40,538 bases of DNA from Streptomyces rhizosphaerihabitans (lineage in GTDB: Bacteria; Actinomycetota; Actinomycetes; Streptomycetales; Streptomycetaceae): positions 1 to 40,538 of the forward strand of contig NZ_JAODTZ010000065.1 in NCBI RefSeq assembly GCF_025399795.1. Reading direction: 5' to 3'. The notes under the pieces are model-generated. The model worked only from the letters and a program-made list of their open reading frames with translations. It made no database searches and was not told the DNA's origin. Below are positions 16,329 to 23,755 of the stretch, one piece after another (position 1 is the first letter of the stretch; each line of letters starts with the position of its first letter). The position numbers and the translations under genes were made by a program.

Positions 16329-16456
16329 AGCCCCGCGCCGAGCGGACGGCGCCCGGCGTGCCCGGTCCACCCCCGGCTCGGTACGTCGGTCTCCTCGCGA
16401 GCCTGCGGGCCCAACCCCCGTTGCGGGCGGGCCCACCGGCTCCCGGGCAACGAAAA

Positions 16457-16490
16457 GAGGTCCAGGCGAACCCCCGTCCGCCTGGACCTT
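16457..16490 (+). terminator. Terminator after the uridine kinase
   Basis: AGGTCCAGGCG (16458-16468) pairs perfectly with CGCCTGGACCT (16479-16489) around a C-rich loop, followed by TCTTCCG. Confidence 0.75.
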
Positions 16491-16497
16491 CTTCCGT

Positions 16498-16640
16498 TTC
16501 CCCCGTGCTTTCCCCCGTGGTCCCCCGTGACACGGTTGGCTCCCCGTGACCCGTTTCCCCGTGACCCCGTTGCGTGTCGGTTCCCCCCGGAACCGACTCC
16601 CCCGTGACCGGTTCCCCCCGGAACCGGCCCCCCCGTCCTA
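16498..16640. repeat. CCCCCGTGA-type repeat tract with GGTTCCCCCCGGAACC palindromes
   Basis: About six copies of CCCCGTG(A/G) occur between 16500 and 16610. Two near-identical palindromes, GGTTCC-CCCC-GGAACC, lie around 16579-16594 and 16610-16625. The tract fills the gap between the kinase terminator and the end of sigQ and could form the sigQ terminator. Further copies of the same unit lie inside sigQ, near 17214-17305. Confidence 0.7.
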
Positions 16641-16663
16641 CTTGTTACCGCTCCCCCAGACCT

Positions 16664-17458
16664 TCAGGCGACAAGCTCCCCGAAGGACTCCTCCTCGTCA
16701 CGGCCGAAGCTGAGGACCTCGTCCTCGCGCATCCGGCGGAGCGACCGCCAGATGCTGGACTTCACCGTGCCGACACTGATGTCGAGGATCTCCGCGATCT
16801 CCGGGTCGGTGCGGCCCTCGTAGTAGCGCAGGACCAGCATCGTGCGCTGGAGTTCGGGCAGCCGGGCCAGCGCCTGCCACAGGACCGCGCGCAGCTCGGT
16901 GCCGCGCATCGCGTCCGTGTCACCGGCCGTCTCCGGCAGTTCCTCGGTCGGGTACTCGTTCAGCTTGCGGCGGCGCCACGCGCTGATGTGCAGATTGGTC
17001 ATGGTGCGGCGGAGGTAACCCCCGACCGCGGCCTTGTCACTGATCCGGTCCCAGGCCCGGTACGTCGAGAACAGCGCGCTCTGCAGCAGGTCCTCGGCCT
17101 CGAAGCGGTCGCCGGTCAGGTGATAGGCGGTTGCGTACAGGGAGGCGCGGCGCTCCTGGACGTAGGCGGTGAACGCCGCTTCCGCGTCCGCCGTCCCCGC
17201 CCCGGAGTGACGCTCCCCCGTGGCCTCCCCGTACGCGGCTCCCCCGTGAGCCTTCCCCCCGGCCGTACCCACAGCGGCTGTCGCCGCCGTGTTCTCCCCC
17301 GTGAGGGCGTCAACCACCGTCATGTACGCGGTGTGCTGACGCCCGGCGCCGCGATCGCACCCCCGCCCGATCACAGCGCCGGACTTCTCCCCGGCCCGGG
17401 TGACGCCGTGGAGCCGCGTGACAACTGCGCTAGTGCTGGTGCTGTGCAGCGTGTTCAT
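16664..17458 (-). CDS. sigQ: SigQ-type RNA polymerase sigma factor (ECF, SigE-family)
   Basis: Extracytoplasmic-function sigma factor of about 264 residues. Sigma region 2 starts at RRASLYATAYHLTGDRFEAE and runs to DLLQSALFSTYRAWDRI. Region 4 has LPELQRTMLVLRYYEGRTD and then the helix-turn-helix IAEILDISVGTVKSSIW. The first 80-90 residues are a Gly/Ala/Thr-rich linker partly built from the CACGGGGGA repeat. The start is ambiguous: ATG 17458 is used, and ATG 17323 is also plausible and would remove most of the linker. Placement opposite afsQ1, with an AfsQ1 box in the gap, matches the sigQ of S. coelicolor. There it is an AfsQ1 target that antagonises the AfsQ system in antibiotic production. 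No anti-sigma gene is adjacent. Confidence 0.87.
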   Translation of the reverse strand: MNTLHSTSTSAVVTRLHGVTRAGEKSGAVIGRGCDRGAGRQHTAYMTVVDALTGENTAATAAVGTAGGKAHGGAAYGEATGERHSGAGTADAEAAFTAYVQERRASLYATAYHLTGDRFEAEDLLQSALFSTYRAWDRISDKAAVGGYLRRTMTNLHISAWRRRKLNEYPTEELPETAGDTDAMRGTELRAVLWQALARLPELQRTMLVLRYYEGRTDPEIAEILDISVGTVKSSIWRSLRRMREDEVLSFGRDEEESFGELVA

Positions 17459-17565
17459 CTCGCGCCCCCCGTCGTGGAGTCCCGGTTCTTCGGTTCGTTC
17501 CGTCGTGCGTCCTGCCTTGTGTCCAAAAGCTTGCCGGGGCCACTTCATGGCCGTGTCCGCCGACT

Positions 17566-17581
17566 GTCACAGACCTGTCAC
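17566..17581. promoter_or_regulatory. AfsQ1 binding box GTCAC-n6-GTCAC
   Basis: GTCAC-AGACCT-GTCAC matches exactly the AfsQ1 consensus GTnAC-n6-GTnAC described in S. coelicolor. It stands 107 nt upstream of the sigQ start used here and 174 nt before afsQ1, so it could serve activation of sigQ and autoregulation. Confidence 0.8.
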
Positions 17582-17754
17582 AGGGGCCGTTCCCGGGCGC
17601 GGCACAGCGCGATCACAGAGAAGAGCGGTACGACTACGCAGATGACCACTTGGGTCCCCATCGCCGCCCACGGGGAGCCTCGTTGTACGCGAGAGACGAG
17701 TGGGAGCGCTCCAACGGTCGATACCCGAGCATGACATGGGCCAGAATGACGTCC

Positions 17755-18432
17755 GTGCCTTCCCTGTTGCTGATCGAGGACGACGACGCCATCCGTACGG
17801 CCCTGGAGCTCTCTTTGACGCGCCAGGGACACCGCGTGGCCACCGCTGCCACCGGCGAGGACGGTCTGAAGCTGCTGCGCGAGCAGCGGCCGGACCTGAT
17901 CGTGCTGGATGTGATGCTGCCCGGCATCGACGGATTCGAGGTGTGCCGGCGCATCCGGCGCACCGACCAGCTGCCGATCATCCTGCTGACCGCGCGCAGC
18001 GACGACATCGACGTCGTGGTCGGACTGGAGTCCGGCGCCGACGACTATGTCGTCAAGCCGGTGCAGGGCCGGGTGCTCGACGCCCGGATCCGTGCCGTGC
18101 TGCGCCGCGGTGAACGGGAGGCGAACGACTCGGCGTCGTTCGGCTCGCTGGTCATCGACCGTGCCGCTATGACGGTCACCAAGAACGGCGAGGATCTGCA
18201 ACTGACGCCCACCGAGCTGCGGTTGCTCCTGGAGCTGAGTCGCCGGCCCGGACAGGCCCTGTCCCGCCAGCAGTTGCTGCGTCTGGTGTGGGAGCACGAC
18301 TACCTGGGCGACTCACGCCTGGTCGACGCGTGTGTGCAGCGGCTGCGCGCCAAGGTGGAGGACGTGCCGTCCTCGCCCACCCTGATCCGTACCGTGCGCG
18401 GCGTGGGCTATCGGCTGGACAACCCTCAGTGA
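17755..18432 (+). CDS. afsQ1: AfsQ1 response regulator (OmpR/PhoB family)
   Basis: Response regulator of 225 residues. The receiver domain has the acidic pocket LLLIEDDDA and the phospho-acceptor Asp52 in LIVLDVMLPG. It also has LLTARSDD and the switch lysine in DDYVVKPVQGR. The C-terminal winged helix contains LTPTELRLLLELSR, VDACVQRLRAKVED and VRGVGYRL. The GTG at 17755 gives exactly the 225-residue length I recall for S. coelicolor AfsQ1; ATG 17746 or 17731 would add three or eight residues. It overlaps afsQ2 by 4 bp (GTGA). In S. coelicolor AfsQ1 activates antibiotic genes and sigQ under nitrogen-rich, glutamate-type conditions. The upstream GTCAC box supports the same circuit here. Confidence 0.95.
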   Translation: MPSLLLIEDDDAIRTALELSLTRQGHRVATAATGEDGLKLLREQRPDLIVLDVMLPGIDGFEVCRRIRRTDQLPIILLTARSDDIDVVVGLESGADDYVVKPVQGRVLDARIRAVLRRGEREANDSASFGSLVIDRAAMTVTKNGEDLQLTPTELRLLLELSRRPGQALSRQQLLRLVWEHDYLGDSRLVDACVQRLRAKVEDVPSSPTLIRTVRGVGYRLDNPQ

Positions 18433-20018
18433 CCAAACCGCAGGACAAGCTCCGCGGCTGGGCCGCGGCGCGCAAGGCGTTGTTGTCCGGTCTGCGCTTC
18501 ACCAGCCTGCGGCTGCGCCTGGTCGTGGTGTTCGGGCTCGTCGCGCTCACCGCCGCCGTGTCCGCGTCGGGCATCGCGTACTGGCTCAACCGCGAGGCCG
18601 TGCTGACGCGCACCCAGGACGCCGTGCTGCGCGACTTCCAGCAGGAGATGCGCAACCACGCGAGCATGCTGCCGGTGCACCCGGCGCAGGACGAACTCCA
18701 GCGCACGGCCGGGCAGATGGCGAACAGCAGTCAGCGTTTCAGTGTGCTGCTGACCGCCGAGGACGTGAGCGGCAGGATGATCACCGGCAACTCCGAGCTG
18801 GACACCTTCACGCTGGAGGACGTGCCCAAGTCCCTCCAGAAGGCGGTGAACAAGCAGCAGCCGCTGTCCTCGAGCAACACGTCCGCGTACCACCTGTACT
18901 GGCAGCGGATCACCGAGCACGACAAGCCGTATCTCGTGGGCGGCGCGCGGGTGATCGACGGCAGCACGACCGGTTACATGCTCAAGTCCCTGGAGCCGGA
19001 GGCCAAGGACCTCAACTCCCTGGCCTGGTCACTGGGAATCGCGACGGGGCTGGCGCTGATCGGTTCGGCGCTGCTCGCGCAGGCCGCCGCCACCACGGTC
19101 CTCAAGCCGGTCCATCGGCTGGGCATCGCTGCCCGCCGGCTCGGCGAGGGCAAGCTGGACACCCGGCTGCGGGTCTCCGGAACGGACGAACTCGCCGATC
19201 TGTCACGGACGTTCAACCGGACGGCGGAAGCCCTGGAGAAGCGGGTCGCGGACATGAGCGCGCGGGACGAGGCGTCCCGCCGGTTCGTCGCCGACATGTC
19301 CCACGAACTCCGTACGCCGCTCACCGCGATCACCGCCGTCACCGAGATCCTCGAAGAGGAACTGGACGCGGAGACCGGCAGCGTCGACCCGATGATCGAG
19401 CCGGCGGTACGGCTGGTCGTCAGCGAGACCCGGCGCCTGGGCGACCTCGTCGAGAACCTCATGGAGGTGACCCGCTTCGACGCGGGCACCGCCCGGCTCA
19501 TCCTCGACGACGTGGACATCACCGACCAGATCACCGCGTGCATCGACGCGCGCGCATGGCTGGACGCCGTCGAACTGGACGCCGAACGCGGCATGACGGC
19601 GCGGCTCGACCCGCGCCGCCTCGACGTGATCCTGGCGAACCTGATCGGCAACGCGCTCAAGCACGGCGGTTCACCGGTCCGGGTGTCGGTGCGCATGGAG
19701 GGCGAGGGCGAGGAACTGGTCATCGAGGTGCAGGACCACGGTCCCGGCATTCCCGAGGACGTCCTGCCGCACGTCTTCGACCGGTTCTACAAGGCCAGCG
19801 CGTCCCGCCCGCGTTCCGAGGGCAGCGGCCTCGGCCTCTCCATCGCCCTGGAGAACGCGCACATCCACGGCGGGGAGATCATCGCGGCGAACGCGCCCAA
19901 GGGCGGGGCGGTGTTCACGTTGCGCCTGCCCCAGGACGCGTCGGAGATCCTCGCCGACGACCCGCAGGGCCGTAACGGCTCCGCGCACGGGAACGGCACG
20001 GAAGGCACCGCCGGATGA
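18429..20018 (+). CDS. afsQ2: AfsQ2 sensor histidine kinase
   Basis: Membrane kinase of 529 residues. Transmembrane helix 1 is near 30-52, an extracytoplasmic sensor of about 145 residues follows, and helix 2 is near 197-222. The HAMP domain covers about 223-275. The phospho-acceptor His292 is in DMSHELRTPLTAI. The ATPase domain has NLIGNALKHGG (N box), DHGPGIP (G1) and GSGLGLSIA (G2). It starts at GTG 18429 inside the afsQ1 stop codon (GTGA overlap), indicating translational coupling. It would phosphorylate AfsQ1; the signal is not known from sequence. Its stop overlaps the next start (ATGA), so a lipoprotein gene completes the operon. Confidence 0.95.
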   Translation: MTKPQDKLRGWAAARKALLSGLRFTSLRLRLVVVFGLVALTAAVSASGIAYWLNREAVLTRTQDAVLRDFQQEMRNHASMLPVHPAQDELQRTAGQMANSSQRFSVLLTAEDVSGRMITGNSELDTFTLEDVPKSLQKAVNKQQPLSSSNTSAYHLYWQRITEHDKPYLVGGARVIDGSTTGYMLKSLEPEAKDLNSLAWSLGIATGLALIGSALLAQAAATTVLKPVHRLGIAARRLGEGKLDTRLRVSGTDELADLSRTFNRTAEALEKRVADMSARDEASRRFVADMSHELRTPLTAITAVTEILEEELDAETGSVDPMIEPAVRLVVSETRRLGDLVENLMEVTRFDAGTARLILDDVDITDQITACIDARAWLDAVELDAERGMTARLDPRRLDVILANLIGNALKHGGSPVRVSVRMEGEGEELVIEVQDHGPGIPEDVLPHVFDRFYKASASRPRSEGSGLGLSIALENAHIHGGEIIAANAPKGGAVFTLRLPQDASEILADDPQGRNGSAHGNGTEGTAG

Positions 20019-20713
20019 CCACCGCACACCCCACCGGCCCCCGGGCCACGCCCTCCTCGCGGGCCGCCGACTCCACGCGTACCGGACGCCCGTTCCGGCG
20101 TCCGCGGCCGGGGCGGGTTCGGCCCTGGCTGGCCGTTCCGTTGCTCGCCGTGCTGGTCTCGGGGTGCGGTATCCGGTCCACGCAGGTGCCCACCGACTTC
20201 GGTCCGGCGCCCTCGCGGGTGCCCTGCGCCCTCTCCGGCCCCGACATCTCCACCCAGTCCTCGCACGGGGTGCCGGTCCAGGTCTTCCTGCTCTGCTCGG
20301 CGCAGCTGGTGACCGTCGACCGGTCGGTTCGCATCGCGGACGGCACGGCGGAGGCGGCGCGCCGGATCCTGGTGGCCCAGGCGCTGCTGGACGAACTCGC
20401 GGAGGCACCGTCGACGCCCGAGGAGCAGGCCGGGTACACGACGGACGTACGCGGCGGCATGACGGTCAGCGGGCCCCACGACGGGGACCCCGAGGACACT
20501 CTCCGGCTGAGCACCTCGCCGGAGGACCTCACCTCGACGTCCCTCGCGCAGATCGTCTGCACCTTCTCGGACTCGGCCGCGGCGCAGGACGACGGCAGCG
20601 TCGTCCTGGGCGGTCCCGCCCCCGCTCCCCTGCGCAGTTACGAGTGCACCCCCGAGGTGCGTGCCGCCCCGGGCGACGAGTCCCCGGCGTCGACGGCGGT
20701 CCGGGGCTCGTGA
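20015..20713 (+). CDS. Lipoprotein of the afsQ operon
   Basis: Predicted lipoprotein of 232 residues. The cytoplasmic N-terminus is long and basic (to about residue 37), followed by a hydrophobic stretch and a lipobox, VLVSGC (Cys51). The arrangement RRPRPGRVRP just before the helix may be read by the secretion machinery. The mature part has weak similarity to the GerM/LpqB-like actinobacterial lipoproteins (VQVFLLCSAQLVTVDR, then A-A-R-R-I-L-V-A-Q-A-L-L-D-E-L). Its ATG overlaps the afsQ2 stop by 4 bp. It is probably made together with the kinase and could modulate signal sensing; that is inference. Four cysteines in the mature part (after Cys51) could form disulfides. Confidence 0.83.
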   Translation: MTTAHPTGPRATPSSRAADSTRTGRPFRRPRPGRVRPWLAVPLLAVLVSGCGIRSTQVPTDFGPAPSRVPCALSGPDISTQSSHGVPVQVFLLCSAQLVTVDRSVRIADGTAEAARRILVAQALLDELAEAPSTPEEQAGYTTDVRGGMTVSGPHDGDPEDTLRLSTSPEDLTSTSLAQIVCTFSDSAAAQDDGSVVLGGPAPAPLRSYECTPEVRAAPGDESPASTAVRGS

Positions 20714-20776
20714 CGTGGCGGGGGCGAAAACCCCCGCCACGGAACCGATCGTGCCGGACCTCGCGTCTTGGGGGGC

Positions 20777-21328
20777 GTGCAGCGTCAAGGTTCAGACGGC
20801 GGCAGCGCCGTCACCCGCGTCCGTGTGGCAGGAGGTGTCCTCCTTGTCGCACATCTGGCGCTCGTCGCCTGGATCACGCTGCGTCCGCTGGACGTCCCCT
20901 GGGTGAGCGCCGCCAACCTGCGGCCCTTCGCGGGTCTCAGAGCCGACCTCGCGCTGGGCCCCGAGGTGGCGGCCCGCCGTATCGCCGCGGGCCTCGGGCT
21001 GCTCGCCCCGCTGGGCGTCCTGCTCCCGATGGCGGGAGGCAGGCTCGTCGTCTCCCCCCTCGGCTCCCTCCTGAGGACGACCGCAGCGGGCGCGCTGCTG
21101 TCGCTGGGCATAGAGCTGCTCCAGACCGGTGTCCCGGGCCAGGTCGTGGACATCGACTCGATCATGCTGAACACCCTCGGCGTGGCCCTCGCGCACCTCG
21201 CGATCGTGCCCGCCGCCAGGGCCGGGTTCCGTCGCCGGGCGGAGACGCAGCGGCGTGCGGCCGTCCTTCGGGAGGACCCCGCTCAGGGTCGGACCCCGAC
21301 GATTCCCAGGGTCGGGATCGCTCCGTAG
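20777..21328 (+). CDS. VanZ-like membrane protein
   Basis: Membrane protein of about 183 residues with four hydrophobic segments. The VanZ-type layout is visible: a first helix VLLVAHLALVAWITLRPLDV, the loop NLRPFAGLR, helices around AGLGLLAPLGVLLPM and TAAGALLSLGIELLQ, and the signature LQTGVPGQVVDIDSIMLNTLG. VanZ is associated with teicoplanin resistance, but most members have no proven role and none should be assumed here. I used GTG 20777 with GGGGGG just upstream; TTG 20768 is an alternative. It lies 63 bp after the afsQ operon lipoprotein on the same strand and may be read through from it. Confidence 0.8.
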   Translation: MQRQGSDGGSAVTRVRVAGGVLLVAHLALVAWITLRPLDVPWVSAANLRPFAGLRADLALGPEVAARRIAAGLGLLAPLGVLLPMAGGRLVVSPLGSLLRTTAAGALLSLGIELLQTGVPGQVVDIDSIMLNTLGVALAHLAIVPAARAGFRRRAETQRRAAVLREDPAQGRTPTIPRVGIAP

Positions 21329-21442
21329 AGCGACGCTTCGCCCGCTTCGTCCCCGTAGCGTTGAAGACATCGGTGAAGGCATCGATGAGGACGACGGAGC
21401 CGGCCCCGCCGGCACTCGACGACGGTTCGCGAAGGAGCCACC

Positions 21443-21646
21443 ATGACCGCCCTTGCCCGCCCCACGAACGGCCGCATGATCGGCGGAGTCTGTGCTGCGC
21501 TGGCACGGCGCTTCGGTACCTCCGCGACGACGATGCGTGTCGTGTTCGTCCTGTCCTGCCTGCTTCCCGGCCCGCAGTTCCTGCTCTACATAGCGCTGTG
21601 GATCCTCTTCCCCTCCGAGGACAAGGCCTCCCGCACCGCCTGGTGA
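21443..21646 (+). CDS. PspC domain protein
   Basis: Small membrane protein of 67 residues consisting of a single PspC domain. It has GRMIGGVCAALARRFGTSAT followed by TMRVVFVLSCLLPGPQFLLY and ALWILFPSE, which is the GG-VCAG-A motif and two hydrophobic segments of the family. Stand-alone PspC proteins are common in Streptomyces and may sense or bind the membrane. The ribosome site is AAGGAG, six bases before the ATG. A 22-bp perfect hairpin lies downstream. Confidence 0.87.
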   Translation: MTALARPTNGRMIGGVCAALARRFGTSATTMRVVFVLSCLLPGPQFLLYIALWILFPSEDKASRTAW

Positions 21647-21674
21647 CCCGGGCGGGCACCCCGCGGACACACGG

Positions 21675-21723
21675 CGAACGCCGGTGGGGCGCACCCGACG
21701 AGGGTGCGCCCCACCGGCGTTCG
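21675..21723. terminator. Perfect 22-bp hairpin terminator
   Basis: CGAACGCCGGTGGGGC plus GCACCC pairs with its exact complement around a GACGA loop. It lies between the PspC gene and the convergent secreted-protein gene and can serve both directions. Confidence 0.88.
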
Positions 21724-21811
21724 TACAGCCGGAGCGCGTTCGTTCCGTACAACCGAAGGGCCCCGAGCTCGGACAGGCAGGGGACCTCCGTCCGACGGAG
21801 AGCGGAGAGCG

Positions 21812-22165
21812 TCAGCCCAGCGGAATCCCGTTCACCGGCAGACCGTTCGTGGGCAGCCCCTGCAGCGGCAGCCCCCCGAGCAGTCCGGCCACGGGCGCGG
21901 TCGGCCCGTTGGCAAGCAGACGCGCGGCAGCGGGCATGGCGGCGGCCGCGCCCGTGCCGAGGGCGCTCTGCCCCTGGGCGAGCGCCCCACCGTCGCCGGG
22001 CAGCGCCTCGGTGACGTTCTCGGCAGGCAGCGTCCTGGTGACGGTGTCCAGCGCCGAGGAGGCGTCCGGCACGGCCGGGGCGGCGTTCGCGGCACCCGCT
22101 CCGACAGCGGCGAAAGCGGCACCGAGAGCGGCGACACCGAGGGTCTTGGCAGCAGACTGCTTCAT
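21812..22165 (-). CDS. Small secreted protein of unknown function
   Basis: Protein of 117 residues. Residues 1-29 form a classic Sec signal peptide (MKQSAAKTLGVAALGAAFAA ending near AGAANA-AP). The mature part has no cysteine and is Ala/Gly/Pro/Leu-rich, with a repeated LPLQGLP, TNGLPVNG and IPLG pattern at the C-terminus. I recognise no enzyme family. AAGGA lies about 9 nt upstream of the ATG. It lies between two convergent or same-strand units (PspC and adenosine deaminase) and probably has its own promoter in the AT-rich gap at 22200-22300. Confidence 0.77.
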   Translation of the reverse strand: MKQSAAKTLGVAALGAAFAAVGAGAANAAPAVPDASSALDTVTRTLPAENVTEALPGDGGALAQGQSALGTGAAAAMPAAARLLANGPTAPVAGLLGGLPLQGLPTNGLPVNGIPLG

Positions 22166-22308
22166 CGTGAGTGCGTCCTTGGGATGGGTGAGACAGGGAT
22201 GTGAGCGGTCCAAAACCGTAAACACGCAAGCCCATCATCCGCAAACATCGAAAAGCGGCCGAATCATGGAGAAGAAGTGAAGACCCGGCCGATTCCCACC
22301 CACTCCGA

Positions 22309-23463
22309 TCAGGTCTGATTCTCCACAGAAGCGCTGGTCGAGGCGGTCTGCTGGAACAGCCATTCGGACTTGAGTTCTGCATATCCGGGCTTGACCACGT
22401 CATTGATCATGGCCAGTCGTTCATCGAAAGGAATGAATGCTGACTTCATAGCATTGACCGAGAACCACTGCATGTCGTCGAGCGAATAACCGAACGCCTC
22501 GACAAGGTGCTCGAATTCCCGGCTCATGCTCGTACCCGACATCAATCGATTGTCGGTATTGACCGTGGCACGGAAGTGCAGGCGCCGCAGCAGTCCGATG
22601 GGGTGAGCGGCGTACGAGTCGGCGGCGCCGGTCTGGAGATTGGAACTGGGGCACAGCTCCAGCGGGATGCGCTTGTCGCGGACGTACGACGCGAGCCGCC
22701 CGAGCTGCACCGAGCCGTCCTCGCGCACCTGGATGTCGTCGATGATGCGGACACCGTGCCCGAGCCGGTCGGCGCCGCACCACTGGAGGGCCTGCCAGAT
22801 GGACGGCAGACCGAACGCCTCACCGGCGTGGATCGTGAAGTGGTTGTTCTCGCGCTTCAGGTATTCGAAGGCGTCGAGGTGCCGGGTGGGCGGGAAGCCG
22901 GCCTCGGCGCCCGCGATGTCGAAGCCGACGACGCCCAGGTCGCGGTAGCGGTTCGCGAGTTCGGCGATCTCCAGGGCGCGGGCCGCGTGCCGCATCGCGG
23001 TGAGCAGAGCGCCGACGCGGATGCGGTGGCCGTTCTCCCGGGCCAGCCGTTCCCCTTCCCGGAAGCCCTCGTTGACCGCCTCGACAACCTCTTCGAGACT
23101 GAGCCCGCCCTCCAGGTGCTGCTCGGGCGCGTAGCGCACCTCGGCGTAGACGACCCCGTCCTCGGCGAGGTCCTCGGCGCACTCGGCGGCGACCCGCACC
23201 AGCGCCTCACGGGTCTGCATGACGGCGCAGGTGTGGGCGAAGGTCTCCAGATACCGTTCCAGCGAACCGGAGTCGGCGGCCTCGCGGAACCAGAGCCCGA
23301 GCTTGCCGGGATCGGTCTCGGGGAGGTTCGAATAGCCTGTGCCGCGGGCGAGTTCGACGATCGTGCCGGGGCGCAGCCCCCCGTCGAGGTGATCGTGCAG
23401 CAGGACCTTGGGCGCCCGGCGGATCTGCTCCGAGCTCGGGGTGTTCCGGATCTGGCTCGTCAT
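22309..23463 (-). CDS. add: Adenosine deaminase
   Basis: Zinc-dependent enzyme of 384 residues converting (deoxy)adenosine to (deoxy)inosine. The metal-binding HDHLDGG is near the N-terminus. Next come HAGEAFG with the catalytic Glu at the middle of the barrel, DRLGHGVRI, ELCPSSNLQTGA and the catalytic Asp in TVNTDNRLMSG. It feeds inosine to the PNP encoded at the other end of the window. The ATG at 23463 has no clear Shine-Dalgarno sequence; TAGAGT stands 6 nt upstream, suggesting a leaderless transcript. The palindrome CTACGCGCGTAG lies directly before that -10. The last 250 bp of coding sequence are noticeably less GC-rich at third positions than the rest. Confidence 0.95.
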   Translation of the reverse strand: MTSQIRNTPSSEQIRRAPKVLLHDHLDGGLRPGTIVELARGTGYSNLPETDPGKLGLWFREAADSGSLERYLETFAHTCAVMQTREALVRVAAECAEDLAEDGVVYAEVRYAPEQHLEGGLSLEEVVEAVNEGFREGERLARENGHRIRVGALLTAMRHAARALEIAELANRYRDLGVVGFDIAGAEAGFPPTRHLDAFEYLKRENNHFTIHAGEAFGLPSIWQALQWCGADRLGHGVRIIDDIQVREDGSVQLGRLASYVRDKRIPLELCPSSNLQTGAADSYAAHPIGLLRRLHFRATVNTDNRLMSGTSMSREFEHLVEAFGYSLDDMQWFSVNAMKSAFIPFDERLAMINDVVKPGYAELKSEWLFQQTASTSASVENQT

Positions 23464-23479
23464 TTCCGCACTCTAGCCC

Positions 23480-23491
23480 CTACGCGCGTAG
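23480..23491. promoter_or_regulatory. Nucleoside-regulon operator, site 3 (add), perfect palindrome CTACGCGCGTAG
   Basis: On the minus strand the palindrome ends 4 nt before TAGAGT (23475-23470), a TANNNT -10 element. The ATG start codon begins 6 nt after that element. A bound repressor would sit between -35 and -10. Confidence 0.73.
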
Positions 23492-23585
23492 ATCTCCTGT
23501 TGTACGAATCCGTCGATACGTAACGGTGACCGTGCGGACGGGTGGCGTACACCCTTGCTTCTGACACTGTTCTGTCGTGACTCCT

Positions 23586-23700
23586 CCCCCTCGCGAACGA
23601 GGGGGCTTCTCACGCGACTCCAAGGAGTCTCATGACGGCCAAGCCCTGACCGCTGCCGGAGGCAGGCGCCAGGCGTCCTACGCCACGTAGCGCCTCCGGC
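23586..23700 (+). promoter_or_regulatory. Structured leader with five-codon ORF before the alpha/beta hydrolase
   Basis: Three hairpins stand in row: CCCCCTCG-CGAA-CGAGGGGG (23586-23605), GACTCC-AA-GGAGTC (23616-23629) and a 9-bp stem, GCCGGAGGC/GCCTCCGGC (23655-23700). Between the second and third is a mini-ORF at 23632-23649 (MTAKP) with a strong AAGGAG ribosome site that overlaps the second hairpin. CTACG-CCA-CGTAG (23678-23690) lies in the third loop and resembles the regulon palindrome with one extra base. Whether this is an attenuator or leader peptide is inference. Confidence 0.4.
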
Positions 23701-23755
23701 ACACACGGTGCGTTTCCCGCCCGGGCCCAGGGCCGGGATCCACGCAAGGAGAGAG

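Noticed and set aside
20164..22014. Long plus-strand open frame across the lipoprotein, VanZ and PspC genes
   Set aside because: It crosses real genes and a perfect terminator in another frame and has no recognisable domain.
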